Positions 34,353 to 43,268 of a DNA stretch of 64,000 nucleotides are shown here, piece by piece. Where the stretch lies: the NCBI GenBank assembly GCA_947570615.1, contig CANOVJ010000007.1, forward strand, positions 1 to 64,000, in the 5' to 3' direction. The DNA is from an uncultured Lachnospiraceae bacterium (GTDB lineage: Bacteria; Bacillota; Clostridia; Lachnospirales; Lachnospiraceae). Within the stretch, counting starts at the first letter, position 1; each line of letters starts with the position of its first letter. The notes beneath the pieces are model-generated. The model was not told where the DNA came from, searched no databases, and worked only from the letters and a program-made list of their open reading frames with translations. The position numbers and the translations under genes were made by a program.

Positions 34353-34793
34353 ATGCGGATTATGGGTCTGGACTTTGGCTCGAAGACGGTAGGGGTAGCG
34401 ATCAGCGACCCGCTTCTTCTGACGGCACAGGGGATTGAAATTATCAGGAGAAAAGAAGAAAACAAGCTGAGGCAGACGCTGGCAAGGATTGAGGCGCTGA
34501 TAGAGGAGTACCAGGTGGAAGAAATCGTCCTGGGGCTGCCCAAAAATATGAACGATACCCTGGGAGAGAGGGTGGAGAAGACTCTGGAGTTTCGGGAGAA
34601 GCTGGAGCGGCGGACCGGCCTGTGCGTACATACCTGGGATGAGCGTCTGACTACGGTGGCGGCCGACAGGGCCATGATGGAGGCGGGAATACGCAGAGAA
34701 AACCGCAGGGATTATGTGGATAAGATTGCGGCGACGCTGATTTTGCAGGGATTTTTGGATTTAAGAAGGATGAAGTGCTGTGGAAAAGATTAA
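34353..34793 (+). CDS. ruvX: RuvX/YqgF-family putative pre-16S rRNA nuclease or Holliday junction resolvase
   Basis: 146 residues, normal length. RNase H-like fold with [19 protein letters not shown] at the start (catalytic D6), [32 protein letters not shown], and the final [16 protein letters not shown], which carries the last acidic residues. E. coli YqgF acts in 16S rRNA 5' end maturation; a resolvase role is also proposed. It ends 14 bases inside the next gene. Confidence 0.95.
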   Translation: MRIMGLDFGSKTVGVAISDPLLLTAQGIEIIRRKEENKLRQTLARIEALIEEYQVEEIVLGLPKNMNDTLGERVEKTLEFREKLERRTGLCVHTWDERLTTVAADRAMMEAGIRRENRRDYVDKIAATLILQGFLDLRRMKCCGKD

Positions 34794-35043
34794 ATTTATG
34801 CTGGATACACAGGAGAGCGTGGAGTTCTATGTCCTGGAACAGACGAAGCTGGGGGGAAGTCAGTATATACTGGTGACAGATACCCGGGAAGGCGACGGGG
34901 AGGCGCTGATCCTGAAGGAAATTTCAGGGCAGGGCCAGAAGGAAAGCGTCTATGAGGTGGTGGAGGATGATGCGGAGCTGGCGGCGATGGCCGGCGTTTT
35001 TGAGAACCTCCTGGAGGATATTGAACTCACGCAGGATCAGTGA
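34780..35043 (+). CDS. DUF1292 family protein (YrzB-like)
   Basis: 87 residues. The GTG start at 34780 lies inside the end of ruvX, preceded by AAGAAGGA, so translation is likely coupled. The sequence ([34 protein letters not shown]) is that of DUF1292, which always lies between ruvX and mltG in Firmicutes (yrzB in Bacillus). It is a small acidic protein of unknown function, probably cytosolic. Confidence 0.9.
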   Translation: MEKIKFMLDTQESVEFYVLEQTKLGGSQYILVTDTREGDGEALILKEISGQGQKESVYEVVEDDAELAAMAGVFENLLEDIELTQDQ

Positions 35044-35093
35044 ATCAGGCAAAGATGGCAGCTTCAGGAAAACGGAATTTGGAGGTAATTTGC

Positions 35094-36767
35094 TTGAAAA
35101 AAATTGAACAGAAAAGAAGCTCGGCCCTTAAGGTGATCCCCCTGGGAGGCCTCGAGCAGATTGGTATGAACATTACTGCCTTTGAGTACGAAGACAGTAT
35201 TATTGTCGTGGACTGCGGTCTCTCCTTTCCGGAGGACGACATGCTGGGGATCGATCTGGTGATCCCGGACGTAACTTATCTGAAAAATAACATCGATAAG
35301 GTAAAGGGATTCGTCATCACCCATGGACATGAGGATCACATCGGGGCGCTGCCCTATGTGCTGCGGGATATCAACGCGCCCGTTTACGCCACCAGGCTGA
35401 CCATGGGGATTATCGAGAACAAGTTAAAGGAGCACAACCTGATCAACAATACCAGACGCAAAGTGGTCAAATTTGGACAGTCCATCAATCTGGGGCAGTT
35501 TCGGGTTGAGTTCATCAAGACGAACCACAGTATCGTGGATGCGGCGGCGCTGGCCATCTATTCCCCGGCGGGAATCGTGGTGAATACGGGAGACTTTAAG
35601 GTGGATTATACGCCGGTGTTCGGAGACGCCATCGACCTGCAGCGTCTTGCGGAGATCGGAAAAAAGGGCGTGCTGGCGCTGATGTGCGATTCCACCAACG
35701 CAGAGCGGCCGGGATTTACCCCTTCTGAGCGGACGGTTGGAAGAACCTTCGACATGCTTTTTCAGGAGCATAAGAATACAAGAATTATCATTGCCACCTT
35801 TGCCTCCAATGTGGACAGGGTGCAGCAGATCATCAATTCCGCCTACAAGTTCGGGCGAAAGGTGGTGGTGGAGGGGCGCAGTATGGTCAATATCATCGAG
35901 ACCGCCACCAGTCTGGAGTGCCTGAACATTCCGGAGAATACGCTGATCGATACCGAACAGCTCAAAAATTATCCCGATGAAAAGACGGTGATCATCACCA
36001 CTGGAAGCCAGGGAGAGAGTATGGCGGCCTTAAGCCGTATGGCTGAGGACAACCACAGGAAGATCTCCATCGGCCCCGGCGATACGGTCATCTTCTCCTC
36101 CCATCCCATTCCGGGAAACGAGAAGGCGGTCACCAACGTGATCAACGAGCTTCTGCTCAAGGGGGCGGACGTGATTTTCCAGGATGTGCATGTGTCGGGA
36201 CATGCCTGTCAGGAGGAGATCAAGCTGATCTATACGCTGGTGCGTCCGAAATATGCCATCCCGGTCCATGGGGAATTCAAACATTTGAAGGCCCAGGCCA
36301 AGATTGCCAGGGAGCTGGGTTTTGCAAAGGAAAACATCTTTATTCTTCAGTCCGGGGAGGTGCTGGAGCTGACCCAGGAGAAAGCCCAGGTGACCGGAAA
36401 GGTGCCGGTGGGAGACATTCTGGTGGATGGTCTTGGCGTGGGAGACGTTGGAAATATTGTGCTGCGTGACAGGCAGCATCTTGCCGAGGACGGTATCATT
36501 ATCGTGGTGCTGGGGCTTGACAGTGCCACCGACGAGCTGGTCAGCGGCCCGGATATCGTATCGAGAGGCTTTGTGTATGTGCGGGAGTCGGACGAGCTGA
36601 TGGACGAGGCCCGCAGCGTGATCGGCGAGGCGGTGGAAGGATGCCTGGACAGGGGGGTCAGCGACTGGGGCAAGCTCAAGAGCTCCATCAAGGATTCTCT
36701 GGGCGAGTTCGTCTGGAAAAAGACCAAGAGACGCCCCATGATTCTGCCGATCATAATGGAGATTTAG
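35094..36767 (+). CDS. rnj: Ribonuclease J
   Basis: 557 residues. The start is TTG at 35094, fixed by GGAGGT at 35081-35086; the frame is open to 35040 but without support. The metallo-beta-lactamase/beta-CASP nuclease is recognised from VIPLGGLEQIGMN, the metal-binding HGHEDHIGALPY near 76-87, DSTNAERPGFT, and the beta-CASP HVSGHACQEEIKL. The protein is a 5'-3' exonuclease and endonuclease of mRNA decay and rRNA maturation. It sits between DUF1292 and the MltG-like gene, a position not found in the Bacillus version of this cluster. Confidence 0.95.
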   Translation: MKKIEQKRSSALKVIPLGGLEQIGMNITAFEYEDSIIVVDCGLSFPEDDMLGIDLVIPDVTYLKNNIDKVKGFVITHGHEDHIGALPYVLRDINAPVYATRLTMGIIENKLKEHNLINNTRRKVVKFGQSINLGQFRVEFIKTNHSIVDAAALAIYSPAGIVVNTGDFKVDYTPVFGDAIDLQRLAEIGKKGVLALMCDSTNAERPGFTPSERTVGRTFDMLFQEHKNTRIIIATFASNVDRVQQIINSAYKFGRKVVVEGRSMVNIIETATSLECLNIPENTLIDTEQLKNYPDEKTVIITTGSQGESMAALSRMAEDNHRKISIGPGDTVIFSSHPIPGNEKAVTNVINELLLKGADVIFQDVHVSGHACQEEIKLIYTLVRPKYAIPVHGEFKHLKAQAKIARELGFAKENIFILQSGEVLELTQEKAQVTGKVPVGDILVDGLGVGDVGNIVLRDRQHLAEDGIIIVVLGLDSATDELVSGPDIVSRGFVYVRESDELMDEARSVIGEAVEGCLDRGVSDWGKLKSSIKDSLGEFVWKKTKRRPMILPIIMEI

Positions 36768-36845
36768 GAGGACGCCTGAAGGCTGCTTTGGGGGTGCGCC
36801 CTGCGGCGCAGTCCGGAGCGTACAGAAGGGAGATACAGGATTTAC

Positions 36846-37265
36846 ATGAATGCCAGGTATTTAGTAGCTGCAATGATAGAAACCATCATCAAGATAGCGG
36901 TCCTCGCCGCCGTGGTGGTGTTCGTGTTCCGGGGAGCCACCCAGGCCTACGATTTCGGGTACCGGGTGTTTGCGGACGAGCCCGTGTCAGTCTCGGGGGG
37001 CAGGACCATTACGGTGGGAATCTCGGAGAACGCTTCCGTTAAGGAGATCGCCGAGATGCTGGAGGAAAAGGGTCTGATCGAGGATTCCAGGCTGTTTGTG
37101 GTGCAGGAGTTTTTGTCCGCTTATCATAAGGAAATCCTTCCCGGGATTTACGATCTGAGCACGGATATGACCGCAGAGCAGATGCTGGAGGTGATGTCCA
37201 CCCCTGCCCAGGAGGGCGGGGAGCAGCAGGACACACAGAGCGGGGACGGGGATCAGGGATCGTGA
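36846..37265 (+). CDS. Short MltG/YceG-like membrane protein without catalytic domain
   Basis: 139 residues. One membrane helix (about 10-30) is followed by an extracellular part with SVSGGRTITVGISENASVKEIAEMLEEKGLIEDSRLF and LPGIYDLSTDMTAEQMLEVM. This matches the LysM-like first domain of MltG, the endolytic transglycosylase that ends glycan-strand synthesis. Normal MltG is over 330 residues; the catalytic domain, including its conserved glutamate, is absent and the protein ends in a Gln/Asp/Gly tail. The locus order (ruvX, DUF1292, then this gene, then the O-methyltransferase) is that of yrrL in Bacillus, so it is a reduced orthologue. It probably acts without enzymatic activity, or a full MltG lies elsewhere. 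The stop overlaps the next start. Confidence 0.85.
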   Translation: MNARYLVAAMIETIIKIAVLAAVVVFVFRGATQAYDFGYRVFADEPVSVSGGRTITVGISENASVKEIAEMLEEKGLIEDSRLFVVQEFLSAYHKEILPGIYDLSTDMTAEQMLEVMSTPAQEGGEQQDTQSGDGDQGS

Positions 37266-37903
37266 TTACGCAGGAGAGAATCAGCGCATTTATTAATTCC
37301 TTTGACGCCGGGAATACGCCCCTTCTGGATGAGATTGAGCGCTATGCCGGGCAGAACGCCGTGCCGGTGATCCGGCAGGAGATGCAGAGCCTGTTGCGGC
37401 TTTTGCTGGTCATGAAAGCGCCCCGGCGGATTCTGGAGGTGGGGACGGCCATCGGATTTTCAGCTCTTTTTATGAGCGAGTATGCTCCGAAGGACTGTCA
37501 GATCACCACCATCGAAAAATACGAAAAAAGGATCCCCCAGGCTCTCGAGAATTTCAGGAGGGCGGGGAAGGAGGAGGCAATCACCCTGCTTAAGGGGGAT
37601 GCCTCCGATATTTTGAAGGAGCTTTCCGGCCCCTACGATCTGATTTTCATGGATGCGGCCAAGGGGCAGTATATCTGTTTCCTGCCGGAGGTTTTGCGGC
37701 TTCTGCCGACGGGGGGAGTGCTGGTCTCCGACAATGTGTTAAAGGGCGGGGATATCATGGAATCCCGCTTCGCGGTGACAAGACGCGACCGCACCATTCA
37801 CAGCAGGATGCGGGAGTACCTCTATGCGCTCAAGCACAATCCGCTGCTGGAGAGCGCGATTCTGCCAGTGGGGGATGGGGCGGCGGTGAGCGTGAAAAAA
37901 TGA
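37262..37903 (+). CDS. trmR: tRNA 5-hydroxyuridine methyltransferase (TrmR/YrrM-like O-methyltransferase)
   Basis: 213 residues. The GTG at 37262 overlaps the stop of the MltG-like gene (GTGA). It is a class I O-methyltransferase with ILEVGTAIGFSALFMSEY as the SAM motif, YDLIFMDAAKGQY with the metal-binding acidic residues, and GGVLVSDNVLKGG. The position beside a U32 gene in the ruvX cluster matches B. subtilis YrrM (TrmR), which methylates 5-hydroxyuridine at tRNA position 34 to 5-methoxyuridine. The general fold is certain; the tRNA role comes from context. Confidence 0.88.
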   Translation: MITQERISAFINSFDAGNTPLLDEIERYAGQNAVPVIRQEMQSLLRLLLVMKAPRRILEVGTAIGFSALFMSEYAPKDCQITTIEKYEKRIPQALENFRRAGKEEAITLLKGDASDILKELSGPYDLIFMDAAKGQYICFLPEVLRLLPTGGVLVSDNVLKGGDIMESRFAVTRRDRTIHSRMREYLYALKHNPLLESAILPVGDGAAVSVKK

Positions 37904-37934
37904 TACGCCCGCTAAAGCGGGCAGGAAGGTTATG

Positions 37935-39170
37935 ATGAAAAAACCGGAACTGTTGATACCTGCCAGCTCGCTGGAGGTCTTAAAGACGGCGGTGCTGTTC
38001 GGGGCGGACGCCGTTTATATCGGCGGGGAAGCCTTCGGGCTGCGGGCCAAAGCGAAGAATTTTTCCCCGCAGGAGATGCGTGAGGGAATCGCCTTTGCCC
38101 ATGAGCGCGGAGCAAGAGTGCATGTGACGGCCAATATCCTGGCCCATAATAAGGATCTTGCCGGGGCGGAGCAGTATTTCGGGGAGCTTCGGGAGCTGGG
38201 GCCGGATGCGCTGATCATTGCGGATCCGGGCATGTTCATGCTGGCGCGCAGGATCTGTCCGGAAATCGATATCCACATTTCCACCCAGGCCAACAATACC
38301 AATTACATGACCTGGCAGTTCTGGCATGAGCTGGGCGCCAGAAGGGTGGTCTGCGCCAGAGAGCTCTCCCTCGGAGAAATCCGACAGATCCGGGAGAGGA
38401 TTCCGGCGGACATGGAGATCGAGGGCTTTGTGCACGGCTCCATGTGCATCTCCTACTCCGGGAGATGTCTTCTGAGCAGCTACTTTACCGGCAGGGACGC
38501 CAACCAGGGCTCCTGTACGCACCCCTGCCGCTGGAAATACGCGGTGATGGAGGAGAGCCGGCCGGGGGAGTATCTGCCGGTTTATGAGAACGAAAGGGGT
38601 ACCTTTATTTTTAATTCAAAGGACCTGTGCATGATAGAGCATGTGCCGGAGCTGGTGGAAGCGGGAATCGACAGCTTTAAGATCGAGGGACGGATGAAGA
38701 CGGCCCTCTATGTGGCCACGGTGGCCAGGACCTGGCGCAGGGCCATCGACGATTATTCTGAGTCGGAGGAAAAGTACCGGGCCGGTATGGAATGGTACAG
38801 GCAGGAGATCGAAAAGAGCGTCCACCGGCAGTTTTCCACCGGGTTTTATTTTGGAAGGCCGGACGAAACCGCCCAGATTTATGACAGTAGCACCTATGTC
38901 AACGAGTACGTTTATCTGGGAATGGCCCAGGAGGTGTCAGGGGACGGGCGGATCCGCATCGAACAGAAAAATAAATTCTGCGTGGGGGACGGGATCGAGA
39001 TTATGAAGCCTGACGGGAGAAACGTGCCTGTGCGGGTGCTCTCCCTGACCAATCAGGAGGGTGAGCAGGTGGAGAGCGCGCCCCACGCCAGGGAGAGTTT
39101 GTGGGTGGAATTAAGCGGACAGGCTGATCAGTATGATCTGCTCAGAGCCCCAAAAGCGGCCCGGGGATAG
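37935..39170 (+). CDS. Peptidase U32 family protein, TrhP-like tRNA hydroxylation protein
   Basis: 411 residues from ATG 37935 (the ATG one codon earlier is too near AGGAAGG). It begins KKPELLIPASSLEVLKTAVLFGADAVYIGG and has the U32 signature EGFVHGSMCISYSGRCLLSS plus CTHPCRWKY, whose cysteines may hold an Fe-S cluster. Bacterial relatives TrhP (YrrN/YrrO) are needed for prephenate-dependent hydroxylation of U34 in tRNA; the adjacent trmR would then methylate the product. Thus two successive steps in wobble uridine modification appear to be coded side by side. Only one U32 gene is present here, where Bacillus has two. Confidence 0.9.
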   Translation: MKKPELLIPASSLEVLKTAVLFGADAVYIGGEAFGLRAKAKNFSPQEMREGIAFAHERGARVHVTANILAHNKDLAGAEQYFGELRELGPDALIIADPGMFMLARRICPEIDIHISTQANNTNYMTWQFWHELGARRVVCARELSLGEIRQIRERIPADMEIEGFVHGSMCISYSGRCLLSSYFTGRDANQGSCTHPCRWKYAVMEESRPGEYLPVYENERGTFIFNSKDLCMIEHVPELVEAGIDSFKIEGRMKTALYVATVARTWRRAIDDYSESEEKYRAGMEWYRQEIEKSVHRQFSTGFYFGRPDETAQIYDSSTYVNEYVYLGMAQEVSGDGRIRIEQKNKFCVGDGIEIMKPDGRNVPVRVLSLTNQEGEQVESAPHARESLWVELSGQADQYDLLRAPKAARG

Positions 39171-39298
39171 CGGCCGGACAGCCGGAAATTCTCCGGAAGG
39201 GGAGGATTGTCCATCCGGCAGGCTTTGTTCAACCTGTCGGACGGAGCCGGATAAGCGAAATCCTTTTTCGGTAATTCTCATAAAATTGTAAAAAAGTG

Positions 39299-39327
39299 TT
39301 GCAATTAAGAAAGATATGGAGTATCTT
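39299..39327 (+). promoter_or_regulatory. Promoter of glutamine synthetase III
   Basis: TTGCAA (39299-39304), 17-bp spacer, TATCTT (39322-39327). It gives a leader of about 210 bases that contains the first copy of the two-hairpin element. The rest of the 39171-39544 gap has only a CCGGCAGG/CCTGTCGG hairpin near 39213-39240. Confidence 0.5.
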
Positions 39328-39398
39328 GATAAAAGAAAACAGAATGATATTTTTTATGAACGAAGATGTTCCAAATTTTTTTGGAGCATTCTTTTTTT

Positions 39399-39486
39399 GC
39401 ACAGGGGCGCACAGGGGAAACAGTTGCTGTGCAACGTGCGCCCCGCGCGGCGAGCCCGGGGAGAAGAGCGCCCCTGGCTCGATCAT
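39399..39486 (+). repeat. Two-hairpin dispersed element, copy 1 (glnN leader)
   Basis: Hairpin 1 has an outer stem GGGGCGCAC (39404-39412) with GTGCGCCCC (39436-39444), a 10-base purine-rich bulge (AGGGGAAACA) and an inner stem GTTGC/GCAAC. Hairpin 2 pairs GAGCC-GGGG (39452-39461) with CCCC-GGCTC (39471-39480), one mismatch. The element follows a T-run (39391-39398) next to a weak TCCAAA/TTTGGA hairpin. Copies 2 and 3 are at 46129 and 49435. Confidence 0.8.
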
Positions 39487-39544
39487 GCAGGGGAGCACAG
39501 AGGAAGCGGTGCTGAGGAGTTTATGGAAAGGAAAGGGTGAGAAA

Positions 39545-41656
39545 ATGAGTGAAGTGATCAATGTGGAGGAGATTTTTGCCAGTAAGGTATTTACGCGCGC
39601 GACCATGAGGGAGCGGCTTCCCAAAAATGTCTATAAGGAAGTCCTTCGGGTGATGGATAAGGGCGGGGAGCTGACGCCTGCCGCCGCGGATGTGGTGGCG
39701 AAGGCCATGAAGGATTGGGCGGTGGAAAACGGCGCTACCCATTATACTCACTGGTTCCAGCCGCTGACGGGGATTACCGCGGAAAAGCACGATTCCTTTG
39801 TATCCCTTCCGGATGAGAGCGGAAGGATGATCATGGACTTTTCGGGGAAGGAGCTGATCAAGGGAGAACCGGACGCCTCTTCCTTCCCTTCGGGGGGGCT
39901 TCGGGCAACCTTTGAGGCAAGAGGATATACCGCGTGGGATATCACCTCTCCCGCCTTTTTGAAGGAGGATGCCACCGGAGTGATCCTGTGCATTCCCACC
40001 GCGTTCTGCTCCTACAAGGGAGAGGCGCTGGACAAAAAAACTCCCCTGCTCCGTTCCATGGAGGTGGTCAGCGAGCAGGCGCTGCGGATTGTCCGGCTCT
40101 TTGGCAATACGACGGCGACCAGGGTGGTTCCCAGCGTGGGGCCCGAGCAGGAATATTTCCTGGTGGACAGAGAAAAATACTTAAAGAGGCCGGATCTGGT
40201 CTTTACCGGACGGACGCTCTTTGGCGCGCCCGCGCCTAAAGGGCAGGAGCTGGAGGATCACTATTTCGGAACCATCCGTGAGCGGGTGGGGGCTTATATG
40301 AGGGATCTGAACATCGAGCTCTGGAAGCTGGGCGTTACCGCCAAGACCCAGCACAATGAGGTGGCGCCGGCCCAGCACGAGCTTGCCACCATCTATGAGA
40401 TGGCCAATACCGCGGTGGATCACAATCAGCTTGTGATGGAGACCATGAAGAAGGTAGCGGGACGCCACGGGCTGACCTGCCTGCTTCACGAGAAGCCCTT
40501 TGCCGGGGTAAACGGATCCGGAAAGCATAACAACTGGTCGCTGACCACGGACAACGGCATAAATATGCTGGATCCCGGAGATACCCCCAATGAAAACATC
40601 CAGTTTCTGCTGGTTCTGGCCTGTATCATCAAGGCGGTGGATAAACACGCGGATCTGCTCCGCCAGAGCGCGTCGGATGTGGGGAACGACCACAGGCTGG
40701 GCGCAAACGAGGCGCCCCCTGCCATTATCTCCATTTTCCTGGGGGAACAGCTCGAGGATGTGGTGCGTCAGCTGGTGGAAACCGGGGAGGCGGCGCATCT
40801 GCTGGAGGGAGGAAAGCTGGAGACAGGCGTTTCCACTCTGCCCGATTTCGCCAGGGACGCCACGGACCGGAACAGAACCTCGCCCTTTGCCTTTACCGGG
40901 AACAAATTTGAATTCCGTATGGTGGGCTCCGCGGACTCCATCGCAAGCCCCAATACCATCTTAAACGCGATCGTGGCGGAGGCCTTCTGCGAGGCCGCGG
41001 ATGTGCTGGAGACGGCGGAGGATTTTGATATCGCGGTGCATGACCTGATCAAGGAGTATCTCACCGAGCATCAGAGGATTATCTTCAACGGCAACGGCTA
41101 TTCTGACGAGTGGGTAGCGGAGGCCCACAGGAGAGGGCTTCCCAACATCAGGTCCATGATAGAGGCGGTGGGAACTCTGACCACGGACAAATCCGTAAAG
41201 CTCTTTGAGAAGTTCGGTATCTTTACCAGGGCGGAGCTGGAGTCACGGGCGGAGGTGCTCTATGAGACCTATGTGAAGACGATCAACATCGAAGCCCTCA
41301 CCATGATCGAGATGGCCTCGAAGCAGATCATCCCCGCAGTGGTGAAATATACCAGATCCCTGGCGGACACGGTGATTGCCGTGCGGGATGCCGGAGCGGA
41401 CGCCTCCGCTCAGGCACAGATCCTTCAGGCAGTTTCCGAAAAGCTCTGTGCCATGAAAGCGGCTCTTGGAAAACTGGAGGAGGTGGAGGATAAAGCGGGA
41501 ACGATCGCCAACGCCAGAGAGCAGGCTTTTTATTACAGGGATGAAGTAAAGCCGGCCATGGACGCGCTCAGAGCCCCTGCCGACGAGGCGGAGATGCTGG
41601 TGGACAAAAAGGTATGGCCGTTGCCCACCTATGGGGATCTGATCTTCGAGGTGTAG
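39545..41656 (+). CDS. glnN: Glutamine synthetase type III
   Basis: 703 residues. ATG 39545 follows AAAGGGTGAG; the frame is open far upstream through the repeat element, but this is the family start (MSEVINVEEIFASKVF). Typical type III features are GATHYTHWFQPLTGITAEKHDSF, SFPSGGLRATFEARGYTAWD, VGPEQEYFLV, NEVAPAQHELA and KHNNWSLTT, with glutamate and ATP sites. GlnN makes glutamine from glutamate and ammonia as a hexamer or dodecamer and is the main ammonia-assimilating enzyme in many gut anaerobes. It is monocistronic; a GAGAGGAA/TTCCTCTC hairpin with an inner TGTCG/CGACA stem (41674-41708) lies just downstream. Confidence 0.96.
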   Translation: MSEVINVEEIFASKVFTRATMRERLPKNVYKEVLRVMDKGGELTPAAADVVAKAMKDWAVENGATHYTHWFQPLTGITAEKHDSFVSLPDESGRMIMDFSGKELIKGEPDASSFPSGGLRATFEARGYTAWDITSPAFLKEDATGVILCIPTAFCSYKGEALDKKTPLLRSMEVVSEQALRIVRLFGNTTATRVVPSVGPEQEYFLVDREKYLKRPDLVFTGRTLFGAPAPKGQELEDHYFGTIRERVGAYMRDLNIELWKLGVTAKTQHNEVAPAQHELATIYEMANTAVDHNQLVMETMKKVAGRHGLTCLLHEKPFAGVNGSGKHNNWSLTTDNGINMLDPGDTPNENIQFLLVLACIIKAVDKHADLLRQSASDVGNDHRLGANEAPPAIISIFLGEQLEDVVRQLVETGEAAHLLEGGKLETGVSTLPDFARDATDRNRTSPFAFTGNKFEFRMVGSADSIASPNTILNAIVAEAFCEAADVLETAEDFDIAVHDLIKEYLTEHQRIIFNGNGYSDEWVAEAHRRGLPNIRSMIEAVGTLTTDKSVKLFEKFGIFTRAELESRAEVLYETYVKTINIEALTMIEMASKQIIPAVVKYTRSLADTVIAVRDAGADASAQAQILQAVSEKLCAMKAALGKLEEVEDKAGTIANAREQAFYYRDEVKPAMDALRAPADEAEMLVDKKVWPLPTYGDLIFEV

Positions 41657-41699
41657 GATTCTGACCGGATTTGGAGAGGAAGTGTCGGCTGCAGCGACA

Positions 41700-41976
41700 A
41701 TTCCTCTCTGACCATTTCCTTATGGAAAACGGCACACACACAATACCAGTCAGCACAGGAACGATAATCATCAGATATGGCGATCAGATATATTTTCCAA
41801 AGATATGAAACGTATACGTCCGGAAAATATCGGTTGCACTTCCCGCTAACGGAATTAGGCTCAACGCTTTCTGCAACCCGAAAGGAAGATACGGATCGAT
41901 TACAGCCGAAGATATCAGCATGACAATTCCAGCATATCCCACCCGGTTCTTTCTATAATAAATGTATGGGCCGAGC
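41700..41976 (-). pseudogene. Relic of an ABC-2-type permease C-terminus
   Basis: Reading the minus strand from 41976 gives a membrane-protein tail: YIYYRKNRVGYAGIVMLISS, then AVIDPYLPFGLQKALSLIPL and DIFRTYTFHIFGKYI, a stop codon (TGA), and then in the same frame SPYLMIIVPVLTGIVCVPFS and IRKW. This is the last two membrane segments of an ABC-2-type permease like those of bacteriocin-immunity transporters. No start or earlier part remains. The relic lies next to the SdpR/SdpI locus, which is also linked to antimicrobial-peptide immunity. Confidence 0.65.
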
Positions 41977-41990
41977 GCCGCCCTTCCGGT

Positions 41991-42101
41991 TTATAATATT
42001 CCCCACAGACTCCCTCGCCGCCGTTTGGAGCCGAAAAAGCCCCGGTGTTTGACATCCGCGGGGGTATGCGGGGCGGGGATCAGCGTCACGTCCCTTGCCA
42101 T
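41991..42101 (-). CDS. Small open frame of 36 residues with strong ribosome binding site
   Basis: ATG at 42101-42099 is preceded on the minus strand by GGGAGGG at a good distance. The protein, MARDVTLIPAPHTPADVKHR followed by a Phe/Gly/Lys/Arg-rich end, matches no family I know. It has no membrane segment. It is divergent from sdpR and in frame with the permease relic, so it may be the remnant of a chopped gene. Included because the start signals are good. Confidence 0.25.
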   Translation of the reverse strand: MARDVTLIPAPHTPADVKHRGFFGSKRRRGSLWGIL

Positions 42102-42168
42102 TTCACTTCCCTCCCCTCAATTTTTGTGTTTATATGGGCATCCCTTCCTCCGGCTTTTTCTTTTATAA

Positions 42169-42226
42169 AAGTATTTAAAAATATTTTGAAATACTTGTTG
42201 ACTCCAAAAGCGAATGTCACTATAAT
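42169..42226 (+). promoter_or_regulatory. Promoter and operator of the sdpR-sdpI locus
   Basis: TTGACT (42198-42203), 17-bp spacer, TATAAT (42221-42226). Directly upstream an inverted repeat AAGTATTT (42169-42176) and AAATACTT (42189-42196) with 12 bp between is a good ArsR-type operator. Confidence 0.8.
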
Positions 42227-42265
42227 GCTGTTTAAAGAAAATTTGAAACAGGAGGACGAGAATGA

Positions 42266-42532
42266 TTGGCAGTAAGTGAAGTATTGGCAGCTTTGGCTGA
42301 TGAAACCCGTAGAAAGATTTTGCAAAAATTAAAGGAGGGCAGAATCAATTCCGGTGATTTGGCAAATGCACTGAATATGTCACCACAGGCATTATCTTAT
42401 CATTTGTCAAAGCTGAAAAAGGCAGACCTGATTTATGAAACAAAATACAAAAATTTTATTTATTATGAGCTGAACTTATCTATTCTGGACGAAGCAGTCA
42501 TGTGGATAAACAATTTACGGGGCGGTCAGTAA
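42266..42532 (+). CDS. ArsR-family autorepressor, SdpR-like
   Basis: 88 residues. The start is TTG at 42266, 10 bases after AGGAGG; the ATG at 42263 is in another frame and stops at once. The winged helix has ALADETRRKILQKLKEGRIN, then SGDLANALNMSPQALSYHLS and KFIYYEL-type wing residues (NFIYYELNLS). There are no metal-binding cysteines, which fits the SdpR branch. In Bacillus SdpR represses itself and the immunity gene sdpI, and SdpI holds it at the membrane when toxin is present. The stop overlaps the start of the broken sdpI-like gene. The region is richer in AT than the core genes. Confidence 0.85.
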   Translation: MAVSEVLAALADETRRKILQKLKEGRINSGDLANALNMSPQALSYHLSKLKKADLIYETKYKNFIYYELNLSILDEAVMWINNLRGGQ

Positions 42533-43268
42533 TGAAAGTGAAAAAAACTGTGTTTTATGGGCTTATGTTTCTGCCACTGATAAGTGCTTTAATTGCGTTA
42601 CAGTTTTTGCCGGAGCAAATCCCTGCTCATTATGGTTTAAACAATCAGGTAACACGCTGGGGCAGTTAATACAGTTCTCTTATTGTTCCCATTGTTACAG
42701 CCATGCTGGGCTGCTTTTTTCAGGGAATAGCAAAGGGTGCCGCAAAACATGAAGAAAATGGAAACAATAATGAGAATGTATGTATTGTTGCCGGTATTGT
42801 TACGCTTATTATTTTTAATGCTATGACCGGGTACATTTTATACGCCGGTTTTAATAAGATTGAAAACCTGTCATCCGGAAAATTTGATGTTAATCAGTTA
42901 TTGTTTGGAATTTCAGGTGTCGCCATGATTATCACAGGGAATATAATGCCAAAGTTAAGAATGAACGCGCTCACCGGACTGAAAACCAGGTGGAGCATGA
43001 AGAATGAAACGACATGGAAAAAAGCCAGCGTTTTGGTGGAATCTCCTGCATGATCGCAGGTATTGCCATAGTTATGATATGCTTCTTTGTTCAGGGTATT
43101 TACTGCTTTCTGTCTGCGTTGGGAGTAATTGCAATTCTTCTGGTGACTGACGTTTTTTATACTTACAAGATAGCCCATTTCCGGCAACACCCGGTATGCC
43201 GAAATCCCCTGTTTACGGGTTTTGTGGGCTTTCCGTGTCCGTATCTGCCAGGGAAGGGGAAGCTCTGA
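42532..43268 (+). pseudogene. SdpI-family immunity/membrane protein, broken by nonsense and frameshift
   Basis: The frame begins at ATG 42532 (TAATG overlap with sdpR). It reads KKTVFYGLMFLPLISALIAL, then HYGLNNQVTRWGS and a TAA at 42667-42669 where a lysine is usual. The same frame continues to 43053 with NIMPKLRMNALTGLKTRWSM. At the A run 43018-43023 one A appears lost: KKSQRFGGISCMIAG continues in the next frame to a TGA at 43266. The final residues after FYTYKIA are unlike the family end. Three defects make a functional protein unlikely. SdpI proteins give immunity to the SDP cannibalism toxin and signal to SdpR; here the repressor is intact and the sensor is broken. Confidence 0.85.

Noticed and set aside
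36768-36840. GTGCGCCCTGCGGCGCAG between RNase J and the MltG-like gene as another partial element
   Set aside because: Only the central GC block is similar; neither hairpin is present.
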